Source: Mycolicibacterium fallax (GTDB lineage Bacteria > Actinomycetota > Actinomycetes > Mycobacteriales > Mycobacteriaceae). Taken from it: a DNA stretch of 64,000 nt. Positions 1-10,443 of this stretch are shown here, piece by piece. The notes beneath the pieces were generated by a model. The model did not search any database and was not told where the DNA came from. It saw only the letters and a program-made list of their open reading frames with translations. The number at the start of each line of letters is the position of its first letter. The first letter of the stretch is position 1. Where the stretch lies: contig NZ_AP022603.1 in the NCBI RefSeq assembly GCF_010726955.1, forward strand, positions 434,001 to 498,000, written 5' to 3'. The translations under genes were made by a program, and so were the position numbers.

Positions 1-950
<950 letters not shown>

Positions 951-963
<13 letters not shown>

Positions 964-1631
964 ATGAGAAACAGAGTCCCGACCGCGCCTTCGAGGCCTA
1001 CCGCGGAGACATCAACGCCGTCCAGCGCCGAGTGGCCCGTGAGATCGACCCGGGGGCGCGCGCCCTGGTGGTCGCGATCCTGGTCTTCGTGCTGATTGTG
1101 GCGCTGCTGCTGCCGCACACCGGCGGCGTCAACGGGATCGACGTGCTGCTCGGCGGCGACGACGCCCGGGCGGCCCGGGTGGCGCTGCCGCACCGCATCT
1201 TCTGCTGGCTGGCCCTGGTGTTCGGGGTCGGGTTCTCCATGCTGGCGCTGCTGACCCGGCGCTGGGGGATGGCCTGGACCGCGGCGGCCGGCTCGGGAAT
1301 CGGGTGCGTCTTCGGGATGCTGGCGGTGTGGAGCCGGCAGACCGCGACCGCCGGACTGCCCGGTCCCGGCGTCGGCCTCTACCTGGCCTGGGTCGCGGTC
1401 ATCCTGTTGACCTTCCACTGGATCCGGGTGGTGTGGGAGCGCACCGCCGCCCAACTGGCCGAGGAACAACTGCAGCGCCAGGCCGCCGAAGAGCAGCCGC
1501 AGGAGGGCCTGCTGCGGCGCAATGAGCGCAAACACGGCGCCGTGGCGGGTGATCCGCCCGCCACCAGCGAACCCGCCAAGAACAGCGGTCCCGCCGCCAA
1601 CAGCGACCCCGAACCCGAGGTCGACTCCTAG
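951..1631 (+). CDS. Conserved mycobacterial four-helix membrane protein (Rv2732c-like)
   Basis: Function unknown. The 226 residues show four hydrophobic segments: [54 protein letters not shown] and [21 protein letters not shown] charged C-terminal tail rich in E, Q, N and P follows and is probably cytoplasmic. It overlaps the end of miaB, so the two are probably co-transcribed. GTG at 960, which forms a GTGA overlap with the miaB stop, is an equally good start and would shorten the protein by three residues. The position beside miaB matches Rv2732c. Confidence 0.8.
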
Positions 1632-1634
1632 ACT
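1629..1634 (+). promoter_or_regulatory. Leaderless -10 hexamer TAGACT built on a stop codon
   Basis: TAGACT ends 7 bases before the ATG at 1642, the spacing of a mycobacterial leaderless promoter. Its first three bases are the TAG stop of the upstream gene. There is no Shine-Dalgarno sequence before 1642, which supports leaderless initiation. Confidence 0.5.
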
Positions 1635-1641
1635 TCGCTGC

Positions 1642-2181
1642 ATGAGCGAACAGCACACCGAGCCGCGGCCGCCGAGTTTCGGTGAGCGGGCACGGGGCTG
1701 GGCCCGCAAGGCGGTCCTGGCCCTGATCCTGATCGCGGCGGCGGTCGGCGGCTACTTCCTGGCCGAGTCGTTCCTGCCGCGCTGGTGGGCCCAGCAGATC
1801 GGGCACCGGGTCGACGGGTCCTTCAGCGGCGGCATCGGCATCGGCCTGGCCATCGGGTTCGTCTGTACTTTCCTGCCGATCATGCTGATCCAGTTCGCCA
1901 TCCTGTGGCGGCGTCGGTGGAAGAACATCCCGGCAATCGTCTGTGGGGTCGGCGCGGTGCTGACCGCGCTGCCCAACCTGCTGACCCTGTCGGTGGTGCT
2001 CGGCGGCGGCAACGGTGCGCACGCCGGCGAGCGGATCTTTGACGTCTCGGCGCCGGCCTTCCGCGGCGCCAGCCTGTGGGGCGCCATCGGCGGGGTGCTG
2101 CTGGCCGCGGTGGTCGGCTACTTCGTCTGGGGCTACCGGCGCCGCGGCCGCCAGCTGCACCAGGCGGCCGAGGCCACCTGA
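1642..2181 (+). CDS. Conserved membrane protein, four predicted helices, function unknown
   Basis: The 179 residues show four hydrophobic stretches: AVLALILIAAAVGGYFLAE, GIGLAIGFVCTFLPIMLIQF, IPAIVCGVGAVLTALPNLL and GAIGGVLLAAVVGYFVWGY. No catalytic or transport motif is recognisable. ATG 1642 is chosen over an upstream in-frame start at 1522 because the longer form would overlap the preceding gene by more than 100 bases and because a leaderless -10 sits exactly before 1642. It converges with the DUF349 gene across a hairpin. Confidence 0.75.
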   Translation: MSEQHTEPRPPSFGERARGWARKAVLALILIAAAVGGYFLAESFLPRWWAQQIGHRVDGSFSGGIGIGLAIGFVCTFLPIMLIQFAILWRRRWKNIPAIVCGVGAVLTALPNLLTLSVVLGGGNGAHAGERIFDVSAPAFRGASLWGAIGGVLLAAVVGYFVWGYRRRGRQLHQAAEAT

Positions 2182-2190
2182 GCCGGGCGC

Positions 2191-2211
2191 TCCTGAGCCG
2201 CGGGCTCAGGA
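2191..2211. terminator. Bidirectional hairpin between convergent genes
   Basis: TCCTGAGCC (2191-2199) and GGCTCAGGA (2203-2211) form a perfect 9-base stem with a 3-base loop. It starts 9 bases after one stop codon and contains the stop codon of the opposing DUF349 gene, so it can serve both transcripts. No U-tract is present. Confidence 0.6.
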
Positions 2212-3531
2212 ACGCCGGTTGAGCGCCTCGGTGGCGGCCTCGGCCCACTGCCGCCACTGCGCGGCGTTGGCCCGGGCCTCCTCGGCGTCCTTGGACCGGC
2301 CGGCCGCCTCGGCCTTGGCGGCCTGGGTCTCGAACTGCTCGGCGCGGGCGATGAACTGCGCGGCGCGCGCCGCGGCCTCGGGATCCGGGCCGCGGTCGGC
2401 CTCGCCGGCCTCCCGGATCCGCTTCTCCACGGCCCGCAGCCGGCGCTCTAGGTCGGCGTCGCGTTCCCGCGGGCCGCGGCCGAGCGCATCCCACCGGTCG
2501 GTGAGGCTGCGCAGTGCGGCGCGAGCGGCCCGCGGATTGGCGGCGTCGATCTTCTCCGCCTCGGCCAGCAGCGTCTCCTTGGCGTCGGCGTTGGCGCCCA
2601 GCTCGGCGTCACGCTCGGCGCTGATCGCGTTGCGGGCCGAGAAGAAGGTGTCCTGAGCGGCCTTGAAACGCTTCCACAGTGCGTCGTCGAGATCCTTCGC
2701 GGTGCGCCCGGCGGCCTTCCAATCGGCCAGCAGGTTACGGAAGGCGCCGCTGGTCGGGCCCCAGTCCGTCGACCCGGACAGTGCCTCGGCGCGCTCACAC
2801 AGCGCCTCCTTGGCCCGGCGCACCGTCGCGCGCTCGCGGTCCAGCTCGGCGAAGTGGGTGCCGCGGCGCCGGTTGAACGACTCGCGGGCGGCGGAGAACC
2901 GCTTCCACAGCGCGTCGTCGGTCTTGCGGTCCAGGCCGGTGATGGTCTTCCACTCGTCGAGGATGGTGCGGAACCGGTCGCCGGCGGCCTTCCACTGGGT
3001 GGAGTTGGCGGCCAGCTCCTCGGCCTCGGCGGCCAGCGCCTCCTTGCGGACGGTCAGCTCGGCGCGCTGCTCGTCACGCTGGGCCCGCGCCGCGGCGGCG
3101 GCCTCGCCGGCATGCTCGGACAGCGCGGCCAGCCGGGCCGCCAGCGCGTCGACGTCGCCGAGCACGTGCGCCTCGGGCAGGGTGTCGGCCAGCGTGGCGG
3201 CGGTGGCCCGGATCTTGCGGGCATCGCCGGTGCCGGCCGCCAGCCGGCGTTCCAGCAGCGCCACCTCGGTGGACAGGTCGTCGTAGCGGCGGCCGAAGTG
3301 CTCGTAGGCGGCGTCGGCGTCACCGGCCTGCCAGGACGCGATGTTGCGTTCGCCGGCGGCGGTGATCAGCCAGACCGTGCCGTCGGGGTCGACGCGGCCG
3401 AATCGGCGCGGATCGCTGGCCGGGGTGGTCGGTACCGCCGGGTGCTGGCCGGGTTTGGGGCCCGGCTTCGGGCCGGGGCGCGGACCCGGTCGCGGACCCG
3501 GGGTGTGCTGTGCCGATTCCGGTGTCGTCAT
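2206..3531 (-). CDS. DUF349-repeat protein (Rv2731-like)
   Basis: A 441-residue soluble, alanine- and arginine-rich helical protein with successive DUF349 units, seen as recurring W-x-x-x-G and ALWKRF motifs (for example [15 protein letters not shown] and [16 protein letters not shown]). The N terminus is a proline ladder of GPRP/GPKP repeats (about residues 11-28). After it comes a short domain ([14 protein letters not shown]). The role is not established. I chose ATG 3531, 14 codons inside the longest frame, because the residues after it read as a typical N terminus and a GAGG lies upstream. It is divergent from the DMT-type gene, with about 170 bases between them. Confidence 0.8.
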   Translation of the reverse strand: MTTPESAQHTPGPRPGPRPGPKPGPKPGQHPAVPTTPASDPRRFGRVDPDGTVWLITAAGERNIASWQAGDADAAYEHFGRRYDDLSTEVALLERRLAAGTGDARKIRATAATLADTLPEAHVLGDVDALAARLAALSEHAGEAAAAARAQRDEQRAELTVRKEALAAEAEELAANSTQWKAAGDRFRTILDEWKTITGLDRKTDDALWKRFSAARESFNRRRGTHFAELDRERATVRRAKEALCERAEALSGSTDWGPTSGAFRNLLADWKAAGRTAKDLDDALWKRFKAAQDTFFSARNAISAERDAELGANADAKETLLAEAEKIDAANPRAARAALRSLTDRWDALGRGPRERDADLERRLRAVEKRIREAGEADRGPDPEAAARAAQFIARAEQFETQAAKAEAAGRSKDAEEARANAAQWRQWAEAATEALNRRS

Positions 3532-3701
3532 GTTCAACCTCGTCCCTGCCCGTCGCGCGGACTCTCCGCGCACTGCCGCGCACCGCGGCGCCGTCGGATC
3601 ACCCGATGACCCGAATAAAGGCTATTCAAGCAGGGACCCGTGTTCCGCGTCACGGTTGTGCGTGTTGCGCCGACGGCGGCGGTGATGATTGCCTGGCAGC
3701 G

Positions 3702-4640
3702 ATGTCCACTTCCAGTATTGTCGCGGCCGCGCTGGCACTGTGCGCGGCGCTGTTCATCGGCATCGGCAACGTCCTGCATCAGCGGGCCGCGCATGCGGTG
3801 ACGACCGAGCGGGTCGGCAACTTCCGGCTGTTCCTGGCGCTGCTGCGGAACTGGCCGTGGTGGCGCGGCAGCCTGGTCGCGGCGGTGGGTTTCAGCTGCC
3901 AGGCCGCCGCGCTCGGGTTCGGGTCGGTGCTGCTGGTGCAGTCGCTGATGGTCACCTCGCTGCTGTTCGCGCTGTTCCTCAGCGCGCACTGGACCCACCG
4001 CAGGCTGGGCCGCTCGGAATGGACCTGGGCGATCCTGCTGGCCGGGTCGGTATCGGTGATCGTCACCGTCGGCAAACCCTCGCCGGGTGCGTCGCGGGCC
4101 TCGCTGGACACCTGGCTGACGGTCGCGGCGGTGATGGTGCCGATCCTGGTCGCCTGCCTGATCGGGGCCCGGCTGCGCCGCGGCGCGGTCGCCGCGGTCC
4201 TGCTCGGCCTGGTCGCCGGCTCGCTGTGGGGCGTGTTCGCGGTGCTGACCAAGGGCGTGGTGGAGTTGCTCGGCGATGGCCCGCGGGCGGTGCTGACCGC
4301 CCCGGAGCTCTACGCCTGGGCGGTGGTCGCCCTCGGCGGAACCGCCTGGCAACAGGCGTCGTTCCGGGCCGGTGCGCTGACCGCCTCGCTGCCGACGATG
4401 ACCATCGCCGAGCCGATGGTCGGCTCGATCCTCGGCGTGGTGGTGCTCGGCGAGGTGCTGCACCCGGGCCGATTCGGGTACGGCGTGCTGGGCCTGACCG
4501 TGGTGGTGATGGTGATCGCCACCGCCGCGCTGGCCCGGGTGGAGGCCGCCGCGGTGGAGTCCGAGCCGATCCTGCCCGCCGACGACGACCCGCGGCCCGC
4601 CGCGCCGGAGGCTGCGACGCGCGCCGGCGCCGACGGCTAG
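3702..4640 (+). CDS. DMT-superfamily-like integral membrane protein (Rv2729c-like)
   Basis: A 312-residue protein with about ten hydrophobic segments, beginning with VAAALALCAALFIGIGNVLHQRAA. It contains repeated small-residue helices and a late SLPTMTIAEPMVGSILGVVVLGE segment typical of the drug/metabolite transporter fold. The substrate cannot be told. ATG 3702 is chosen because the upstream extension is arginine- and cysteine-rich and not membrane-like. The C-terminal 30 residues are acidic and probably cytoplasmic. Its TAG stop forms part of the putative -10 of the next gene. Confidence 0.75.
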   Translation: MSTSSIVAAALALCAALFIGIGNVLHQRAAHAVTTERVGNFRLFLALLRNWPWWRGSLVAAVGFSCQAAALGFGSVLLVQSLMVTSLLFALFLSAHWTHRRLGRSEWTWAILLAGSVSVIVTVGKPSPGASRASLDTWLTVAAVMVPILVACLIGARLRRGAVAAVLLGLVAGSLWGVFAVLTKGVVELLGDGPRAVLTAPELYAWAVVALGGTAWQQASFRAGALTASLPTMTIAEPMVGSILGVVVLGEVLHPGRFGYGVLGLTVVVMVIATAALARVEAAAVESEPILPADDDPRPAAPEAATRAGADG

Positions 4641-4643
4641 CGT
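4638..4643 (+). promoter_or_regulatory. Leaderless -10 hexamer TAGCGT built on a stop codon
   Basis: TAGCGT is followed after 7 bases by the GTG start at 4651. As at 1629, the first three bases are the TAG stop of the preceding gene. No Shine-Dalgarno sequence is present. Confidence 0.4.
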
Positions 4644-4650
4644 TGGCCCC

Positions 4651-5334
4651 GTGCTGAGTTCCGTCGCGATCATCCCGTCGACCCCGGTGCTGGTGCCCGA
4701 GCTGGTCGGCGCCGCGGCCGGGGAGTTCGAGCCGCTGCGCGCCGCGGTGCTGGCGGCCGCGGCGACGCTGCCGCCGCGCTGGCTGGCCGTCGGCGTCGGC
4801 GAAACCGCGGTGTACCGGCCCGAGCGGCGCGGCACCTTCGCCGGCTACGGCGCCGACGTCACCGCCGCGCTGGGACCCGGTGACCCCGCGGCGGTCACCG
4901 AACTGCCGCTGTGCGCGCTGATCACCGGGTGGGTGCGCGCCCGGGTGGCCCCGGGCGGCCGCGCCGAGGTGCGCTGCTGGCCGGCCGGCACCCCCGACGC
5001 CGACGCCCGGGCCGCCGGTGCGGCCCTGCGCGCCGAACTCGACGACGACCCGGAGCCGGTGGGGGTACTGATCGTCGCCGACGGGCTGAGCACCCTGACC
5101 CCGTCGGCGCCGGGCGGCCACCTCCCGGAATCGGTGGCCGACCAGGGCAGGCTCGACGCGGCGCTGGCCGCCGGTGACGCCGCCGCGCTGGCCGGGCTGC
5201 CCGAGGCGGTGGTGGGCCGGGCCGGCTTCGCGGTGCTGGCCGGGCTGGTCGGGCCGGGCCCGCACCCGGCCCGCGAGTACTACCGCGGCGCCCCGCTGGG
5301 CGTCGGCTACTTCGTCGGAACCTGGCGGCCGTGA
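4651..5334 (+). CDS. Class III extradiol dioxygenase subunit B-like protein (Rv2728c-like)
   Basis: A 227-residue alanine-rich protein that begins with a GTG ([20 protein letters not shown]). The early [12 protein letters not shown] segment and the later VLIVADGLS and [12 protein letters not shown] stretches fit the LigB-like extradiol-dioxygenase fold, but I cannot confirm a complete metal-binding set, so no activity is claimed. It lies just upstream of miaA, with 7 bases between stop and start, and the pair is conserved in mycobacteria. It may be transcribed both from the upstream gene and from its own leaderless promoter. Confidence 0.7.
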   Translation: MLSSVAIIPSTPVLVPELVGAAAGEFEPLRAAVLAAAATLPPRWLAVGVGETAVYRPERRGTFAGYGADVTAALGPGDPAAVTELPLCALITGWVRARVAPGGRAEVRCWPAGTPDADARAAGAALRAELDDDPEPVGVLIVADGLSTLTPSAPGGHLPESVADQGRLDAALAAGDAAALAGLPEAVVGRAGFAVLAGLVGPGPHPAREYYRGAPLGVGYFVGTWRP

Positions 5335-5341
5335 GCGGCGG

Positions 5342-6253
5342 ATGCGCCCGATAGCCGTCATCGGCCCCACCGGATCCGGGAAATCGGCGCTGGCCCTGGA
5401 CCTGGCCGAACGGCTGCCGGCCGCCGAGATCATCAACGCCGACGCCATGCAGCTCTACCGCGGCATGGACATCGGCACCGCCAAACTGCCGGTGGCCGAG
5501 CGCCGCGGCATCACCCACCACCAGCTCGACGTGCTCGAGGTCACCGAGACCGCGACGGTGGCCCGCTACCAGCGCGACGCCGTCACCGACGTGGCGGCCG
5601 TCACCGCCCGCGGTGCGGTGCCGATCATCGTCGGCGGCTCGATGCTCTACCTGCAGTCGCTGCTCGACGACTGGCAGTTCCCGGCCACCGACCCGGCGGT
5701 GCGGGCCCGCTGGGAGGCCCGGCTGGCCGACGTTGGGGTGGCCGCGCTGCACCGCGAACTGGCCGCCGTCGACCCCGCCGCGGCCGCCACCATCCTGGCC
5801 ACCGACGGCCGCCGAATCGTCCGGGCGCTGGAGGTGATCGAGCTGACCGGGCAGCCGTTCGCGGCGTCCGCGCCGGTCATCGGCGCCGCCCCGCGGTGGA
5901 ACACCCTGATCATCGGGCTGGACGCGGACACCGCTGCGCTGGACGCCCGGCTGCGCGCCCGCACCGAGACGATGTTCGCCGACGGCCTGGTCGAGGAGGT
6001 TCGCGCGCTGCTGGATCGCGGCCTGCGCGACGGCGTCACCGCGTCCCGGGCGCTGGGCTACGCGCAGGTCATCGCCGAGCTGGACGCCGGCGGCGACGGC
6101 AGCGCCGCGCTGGAACCCACCTTCGTCGGCACCCGGCGCTATGTGCGCCGACAGCGGTCCTGGTTCCGCCGCGACCCCCGGGTGCACTGGCTGCGCAGCG
6201 CCGACCCCGGCAACCCGGACGCCGTGCTGCGCCGGTGGTCCGACGTATCCTGA
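5342..6253 (+). CDS. miaA: MiaA, tRNA dimethylallyltransferase
   Basis: It transfers a dimethylallyl group to N6 of A37 in tRNAs reading UNN codons, making the i6A substrate of MiaB. The 303 residues carry the P-loop GPTGSGKS at 8-15, the D-A-M-Q motif at 34-37, GTAK in the substrate loop, GGSMLYL, and the basic C-terminal stretch [14 protein letters not shown] that contacts tRNA. Length is normal. ATG 5342 is chosen over an upstream in-frame start that would overlap Rv2728c by about 160 bases. miaA, dapF and miaB lying close together is the usual mycobacterial order. Confidence 0.96.
   Translation: MRPIAVIGPTGSGKSALALDLAERLPAAEIINADAMQLYRGMDIGTAKLPVAERRGITHHQLDVLEVTETATVARYQRDAVTDVAAVTARGAVPIIVGGSMLYLQSLLDDWQFPATDPAVRARWEARLADVGVAALHRELAAVDPAAAATILATDGRRIVRALEVIELTGQPFAASAPVIGAAPRWNTLIIGLDADTAALDARLRARTETMFADGLVEEVRALLDRGLRDGVTASRALGYAQVIAELDAGGDGSAALEPTFVGTRRYVRRQRSWFRRDPRVHWLRSADPGNPDAVLRRWSDVS
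6246..6251 (+). promoter_or_regulatory. Possible leaderless -10 hexamer TATCCT before dapF
   Basis: TATCCT ends 6 bases before the GTG of dapF at 6258, and its last T is the first base of the miaA TGA stop. dapF could therefore be expressed independently of miaA. Confidence 0.35.
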
Positions 6254-6257
6254 TCAG

Positions 6258-7127
6258 GTGGAATTCGTCAAGGGACACGGCACGCAGAACGACTTCGTCG
6301 TGCTGCCCGACCTGCCCGCCCGGCTCGAGCTGAGCGTCGCCGCGGTTTCCGCGCTGTGCGACCGCCGCCGCGGCCTGGGCGCCGACGGGGTGCTGCGGGT
6401 GACCCGGGCCGGCGCCGCCCGCGACGCCGGCGTGCTCACCACGCTGCCCGAGGGCGTCGGCGACGACGACTGGTTCATGGACTACCGCAACGCCGACGGG
6501 TCGATCGCCGAAATGTGCGGCAACGGGGTGCGGGTGTTCGCGCACTACCTGGCCGCCGCCGGGCTGGAGACCCGCCGGGAGTTCCTGGTCGGCACCCGGG
6601 CCGGACCCCGCCCGGTGCAGCTGACCGAGGCCGGCCCGGTGCACGCCGAGGTCAGCGTGGACATGGGTAAGGCGACCCGCACCGGTACCGGTGCGGCCGT
6701 CGTCGGCGGGCGCCGGATGTCCGGCGTCGGCGTCGACGTCGGGAACCCGCACCTGGCCTGCGTGGACCCGGCGCTGACCGCCCGGACCCTGGCCGCACTG
6801 GACGTCGCGGCCCCGGTGTCCTTCGACCCGGCGCAGTTCCCGCACGGCGTCAACGTCGAGGTGCTGACCGCGCCGATCGACGGCGCGGTCGAGATGCGGG
6901 TGCACGAGCGCGGGGTGGGGGAGACCCGGTCCTGCGGCACCGGCACGGTGGCCGCCACGCTGGCCGCGCTGGAACACCTCGGCACCGCGACCGGCACGCT
7001 GCTGGTGCGGATCCCCGGCGGCCAGGTGCAGGTCAGCATCACCGACGCGACCAGCGTGCTGCGCGGCCCCTCGGAGCTGGTGGCCCGCGGCCAGATCGCC
7101 GACGACTGGTGGAGCGCGCAGCGGTGA
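6258..7127 (+). CDS. dapF: DapF, diaminopimelate epimerase
   Basis: It interconverts LL- and meso-diaminopimelate for lysine and peptidoglycan synthesis. The 289 residues carry both catalytic cysteines: C87 in MCGNGVRVF and C226 in [10 protein letters not shown]. The N terminus [16 protein letters not shown] is typical. GTG 6258 is preferred to an upstream in-frame ATG because the latter would read far into miaA. It follows miaA by 4 bases and precedes hflX by 63. Confidence 0.96.
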   Translation: MEFVKGHGTQNDFVVLPDLPARLELSVAAVSALCDRRRGLGADGVLRVTRAGAARDAGVLTTLPEGVGDDDWFMDYRNADGSIAEMCGNGVRVFAHYLAAAGLETRREFLVGTRAGPRPVQLTEAGPVHAEVSVDMGKATRTGTGAAVVGGRRMSGVGVDVGNPHLACVDPALTARTLAALDVAAPVSFDPAQFPHGVNVEVLTAPIDGAVEMRVHERGVGETRSCGTGTVAATLAALEHLGTATGTLLVRIPGGQVQVSITDATSVLRGPSELVARGQIADDWWSAQR

Positions 7128-7190
7128 GTTACGCCCGCGGAAAAATCGGATGCGCGGCCGCCGCCGGGCGTGCCACCATCTCAGGAGAAT

Positions 7191-8684
7191 ATGACTAACA
7201 GCGACAACGACTTTCCCCAGCACACTTCGTCCTCACTCGTCGCCCCGACGGAACCTGAGGCGCGGGGCGACTCGCTCCGGACTTCGTCCTCACTCGTCGC
7301 CCCGACGGAAGGCGAGATGGCGCTCGCCGACCGCTCGGCGCTGCGCCGGGTGGCCGGACTGTCCACCGAGCTGGAGGACATCAGCGAGGTCGAATACCGG
7401 CAGCTGCGCCTGGAACGGGTGGTGCTGGTCGGGGTGTGGACCGAGGGCAGCGCCGCCGACGCCGAGGCGAGCCTGGCCGAGCTGGCCGCGCTGGCCGAGA
7501 CCGCCGGCTCCGAGGTGCTCGACGGCCTGATCCAGCGCCGCGACAAGCCCGACCCGGCCACCTACATCGGCTCCGGCAAGGCCGCCGAGCTGCGCGAGAT
7601 CGTCGTCGCCACCGGCGCGGACACCGTGATCTGCGACGGCGAACTGTCCCCGGCGCAGCTCAACGCGCTGGAGAAGGCGGTCAAGGTCAAGGTCATCGAC
7701 CGCACCGCGCTGATCCTGGACATCTTCGCCCAGCACGCCACCAGCGCGGAGGGCAAGGCCCAGGTGTCGCTGGCCCAGATGCAGTACATGCTGCCGCGGC
7801 TGCGCGGCTGGGGCGAGTCGATGTCCCGGCAGGCCGGTGGCCGGGCCGGCGGCGCCGGCGGGGGCGTGGGCACCCGCGGACCCGGCGAGACCAAGATCGA
7901 GACCGACCGGCGCCGGATCCGCGAGCGGATGGCCAAGCTGCGCCGCGAGATCAAGGACATGAAGAAGATCCGCGACACCCAGCGCAGCGGCCGGGTGCGC
8001 AGCGAGGTTCCGCGGGTGGCGATCGTCGGCTACACCAACGCCGGCAAGTCCAGCCTGCTCAACGCCCTGACCGGGGCCGGGGTGCTGGTGGAGAACGCGC
8101 TGTTCGCGACGCTGGAGCCGACCACCCGGCGCGGGGAGTTCGACGACGGGCGCCCGTTCGTGCTTACCGACACCGTCGGTTTCGTCCGGCACCTGCCCAC
8201 CCAGCTGGTCGAGGCCTTCCAGTCCACCCTGGAGGAGGTCGCCGACGCCGACCTACTGGTGCATGTGGTCGACGGCGCCGACGCCAATCCGCTGGCCCAG
8301 ATCTCGGCGGTGCGTCAGGTGGTCGACGAGGTGATCGCCGAGCACCGGGTCGCGCCGATCCGAGAGCTGTTGGTGGTCAACAAGATCGACGCCGCCGACG
8401 AGCTGTCGCTGGCCAAGCTGCGCGGCGTGCTGCCCGGTGCGGTGTTCGTCTCCGCGCACACCGGTGCGGGCCTGGACGAGCTGCGGGTGGCGATGTCCGA
8501 GCTGGTCGAGCCGCGCGACGTGGCCGTCGACGTGACCATTCCGTACCGGCGTGGGGACCTGGTGGCCCGGGTGCATGAGATCGGCCGGATCGAACTGTCC
8601 GAGCACACCGACACCGGCACCCGGATCCGCGCGCACGTGCCGGCCGCGCTGGCCGCCGGGCTGGCCGAGTTCGCGACGGCCTAG
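7191..8684 (+). CDS. hflX: HflX, ribosome-associated GTPase
   Basis: A 497-residue GTPase that binds the large ribosomal subunit and rescues or splits stalled ribosomes. The N-terminal HflX domain contains DKPDPATYIGSGKA. A coiled segment follows with RGPGETKIETDRRRI, then the G domain: P-loop GYTNAGKS near residue 280, DTVGF switch II, and NKID. An AGGAG lies 8 bases before ATG 7191. The first 40 residues are unusual: TSSSLVAPTE occurs twice because of a 30-base direct repeat. The stop overlaps that of the opposing gene by 4 bases. Confidence 0.95.
   Translation: MTNSDNDFPQHTSSSLVAPTEPEARGDSLRTSSSLVAPTEGEMALADRSALRRVAGLSTELEDISEVEYRQLRLERVVLVGVWTEGSAADAEASLAELAALAETAGSEVLDGLIQRRDKPDPATYIGSGKAAELREIVVATGADTVICDGELSPAQLNALEKAVKVKVIDRTALILDIFAQHATSAEGKAQVSLAQMQYMLPRLRGWGESMSRQAGGRAGGAGGGVGTRGPGETKIETDRRRIRERMAKLRREIKDMKKIRDTQRSGRVRSEVPRVAIVGYTNAGKSSLLNALTGAGVLVENALFATLEPTTRRGEFDDGRPFVLTDTVGFVRHLPTQLVEAFQSTLEEVADADLLVHVVDGADANPLAQISAVRQVVDEVIAEHRVAPIRELLVVNKIDAADELSLAKLRGVLPGAVFVSAHTGAGLDELRVAMSELVEPRDVAVDVTIPYRRGDLVARVHEIGRIELSEHTDTGTRIRAHVPAALAAGLAEFATA
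7224..7310 (+). repeat. Two exact 30-base direct repeats inside hflX
   Basis: Copies at 7224-7253 and 7281-7310 are identical and start 57 bases apart, which is 19 codons, so the reading frame is kept. Each encodes TSSSLVAPTE in the extreme N-terminal region of HflX. Confidence 0.95.
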
Positions 8685-10261
8685 GCAGCGGGCGCGTCGG
8701 CCGCCTTCGGCTTGGGCTTGCTCGCCGCGGTGGCCTTGTTGAGGCTGTTCTTCACCGAGCGGATCAGGTCGCGCACCGGCCGCGGCCGATCGTTCTTGGG
8801 GGCCGCGGCTTGGTCGGTGCCGTCGGTGGCGGTGTCGTTGTCGCCAGCCGCAGTGCTGTCCGCAGCGGCCTGCACGTTCACGAGCTGCTTCTTGGCCTTC
8901 AGCTTGGCCGCCGGGTCCGGGAACTTGAGCACCTTGGCCAAGCTCTTGCCGAGCTGAGGCCTGGTGGCCGCCGGCGAATCGGCGGCCGGCCCCTCGTCGT
9001 CGCCGGATTCGGTGCCGGATACCACGCGCAGCGGGCTGTTCTCGGTCTGCGGCGCCACTCGCGCGCTCGCCGGGGCCGGGGCCGTGGAGCCCGGCAGGTC
9101 CGGGATGTTGCCGGTCTCGATGGTCGTCTTGGCGGCGTTGAAGCCCTCGGGGATGTCGTTGACCAGGTCGGTGGCCAGCTTGATCGGGTTGACCAGCGGC
9201 ACGATGCCGAACGGGCTGGGGGAGCTGTAGTCGGAGCGGTCGTAGCCGGTCTCGATCAGCGTCTGCAGCGCCGGCTGCAGCGCGGCGACCACCGGCTTGA
9301 TCAGGAACCCGGTCCCGGTGGAGTCGGCCAGATCCAGGAACGGCTGGGCCAGCGGCAGCGATTTGGCCGGCAGGGTGACGTACAGCGTGTCGCTGGCGTC
9401 GGCCTTCTGACAGCCGAAACCGGAGTTGTCGGCGGCGCACCCGCTGACGATGTCCTGGATCTCACCGGGGGTGTAGCCCCAGGGCTGGCCGGTGCCGCCG
9501 TTGTTCGGATCCAGGTAGGTGCCGTGTACGTACCAGAATCCGGCCAGCGCGTTGAGGTCGGCGAGCACGTTGATCGGGTACTTCGGGAAGTCGGCCACCC
9601 CGTCGTACTGGAAGGCGATGTCGGTGGTGTTCACCGGCAAAGTGCCGTCGGGGTTCGGTTTGGTGGTGTTGGTCGGTGTCGGCTGGCCGAAGGTGGCGTC
9701 CAGGATGGGTACCGTGCCCAGCAGGGCGAGCCGCTCGAACACCCCGCCGCTGGGGCGGTTGGGGTTACCGATGAACACGAACGAGGTGTTCGCGGGGATG
9801 TGTCCGTCGGTGCCATGGGTGGCCAGCTGGCCCTTGACGATGCTGGCGACCGTGGCGCCCTGCGAGTAGCCGAAGATGACGGTGTGGTCGCCGGCGTCCG
9901 GGCCCGATCCGTAGGCACGGTTGAGGTATCCGACGCCGTCGGCGACCGAGACGTTCCACTTCTGCCCGTCGAGCCCGCCCCACCCGGGCAGCGGGATCGG
10001 CCAGAACGTGGCGTAGTACTTGATCGGCTCGGGAGTGCAGTCGGCGGGGGTGCAGGCCCCGGTCGGCTGGATGTAGTAGGAAACGGCGTTGCCCATGTAG
10101 CCCGGTTTGACGCTCGGGTCCGGCGTCCCGGTGCCCGGCACAATCAGCGCGGTGGTCGCCGCCCAGGCCAGTGAGCCGAGTCCGATCGAGGCGATGCCGA
10201 GCAGCGCCGCCGAGATCATCGTGAGAACCGCCACCATCGCCCGCCGGGCCGTACCGCTCAT
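8681..10261 (-). CDS. Secreted PE-PPE-domain serine hydrolase
   Basis: A 526-residue exported protein. Residues 1-35 form a signal peptide (basic start, hydrophobic VLTMISAALLGIASIGLGS, cleavage near AWA-A). An alpha/beta-hydrolase of the PE-PPE C-terminal type follows (LIVPGTGTPDP, then nucleophile S133 in GYSQG). The PE or PPE N-terminal domain itself is absent. The last 110 residues are Ala/Lys/Pro-rich and probably disordered or wall-associated. Paired cysteines (C70/C75, and two later) suggest disulfides. ATG 10261 has a strong AAGGAGG upstream. Family members act as esterases on acyl lipids; the substrate here is unknown. Its stop shares CTAG with hflX. Confidence 0.85.
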   Translation of the reverse strand: MSGTARRAMVAVLTMISAALLGIASIGLGSLAWAATTALIVPGTGTPDPSVKPGYMGNAVSYYIQPTGACTPADCTPEPIKYYATFWPIPLPGWGGLDGQKWNVSVADGVGYLNRAYGSGPDAGDHTVIFGYSQGATVASIVKGQLATHGTDGHIPANTSFVFIGNPNRPSGGVFERLALLGTVPILDATFGQPTPTNTTKPNPDGTLPVNTTDIAFQYDGVADFPKYPINVLADLNALAGFWYVHGTYLDPNNGGTGQPWGYTPGEIQDIVSGCAADNSGFGCQKADASDTLYVTLPAKSLPLAQPFLDLADSTGTGFLIKPVVAALQPALQTLIETGYDRSDYSSPSPFGIVPLVNPIKLATDLVNDIPEGFNAAKTTIETGNIPDLPGSTAPAPASARVAPQTENSPLRVVSGTESGDDEGPAADSPAATRPQLGKSLAKVLKFPDPAAKLKAKKQLVNVQAAADSTAAGDNDTATDGTDQAAAPKNDRPRPVRDLIRSVKNSLNKATAASKPKPKAADAPAA

Positions 10262-10387
10262 GCCCCGCCCTCCTTCGGTTCGGGCGCCGAAGCTGAGACG
10301 ACGCTGAGACAAATCCTGGCACCGGCGGTCCGGTCGCGTCGGGAAAACGCGCCGAAAAAGGTGGTTCGGATCACATTAGCCGGGGAT

Positions 10388-10408
10388 AACGAGAATCGGA
10401 TTCTAGTT
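10388..10408. promoter_or_regulatory. Palindromic operator candidate upstream of the lipid operon
   Basis: AGAATC and GATTCT flank one central base, and outer AAC and GTT arms extend the symmetry to 21 bases with a single mismatched pair. It lies 36 bases before ATG 10444, whose operon ends in a TetR gene. The half-site resembles the AGAAC/GTTCT arms of KstR operators with a changed base and spacing. Confidence 0.6.
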
Positions 10409-10443
10409 TTTACTACGGTGACGGGCAGGCCGGAAGGAGATCC

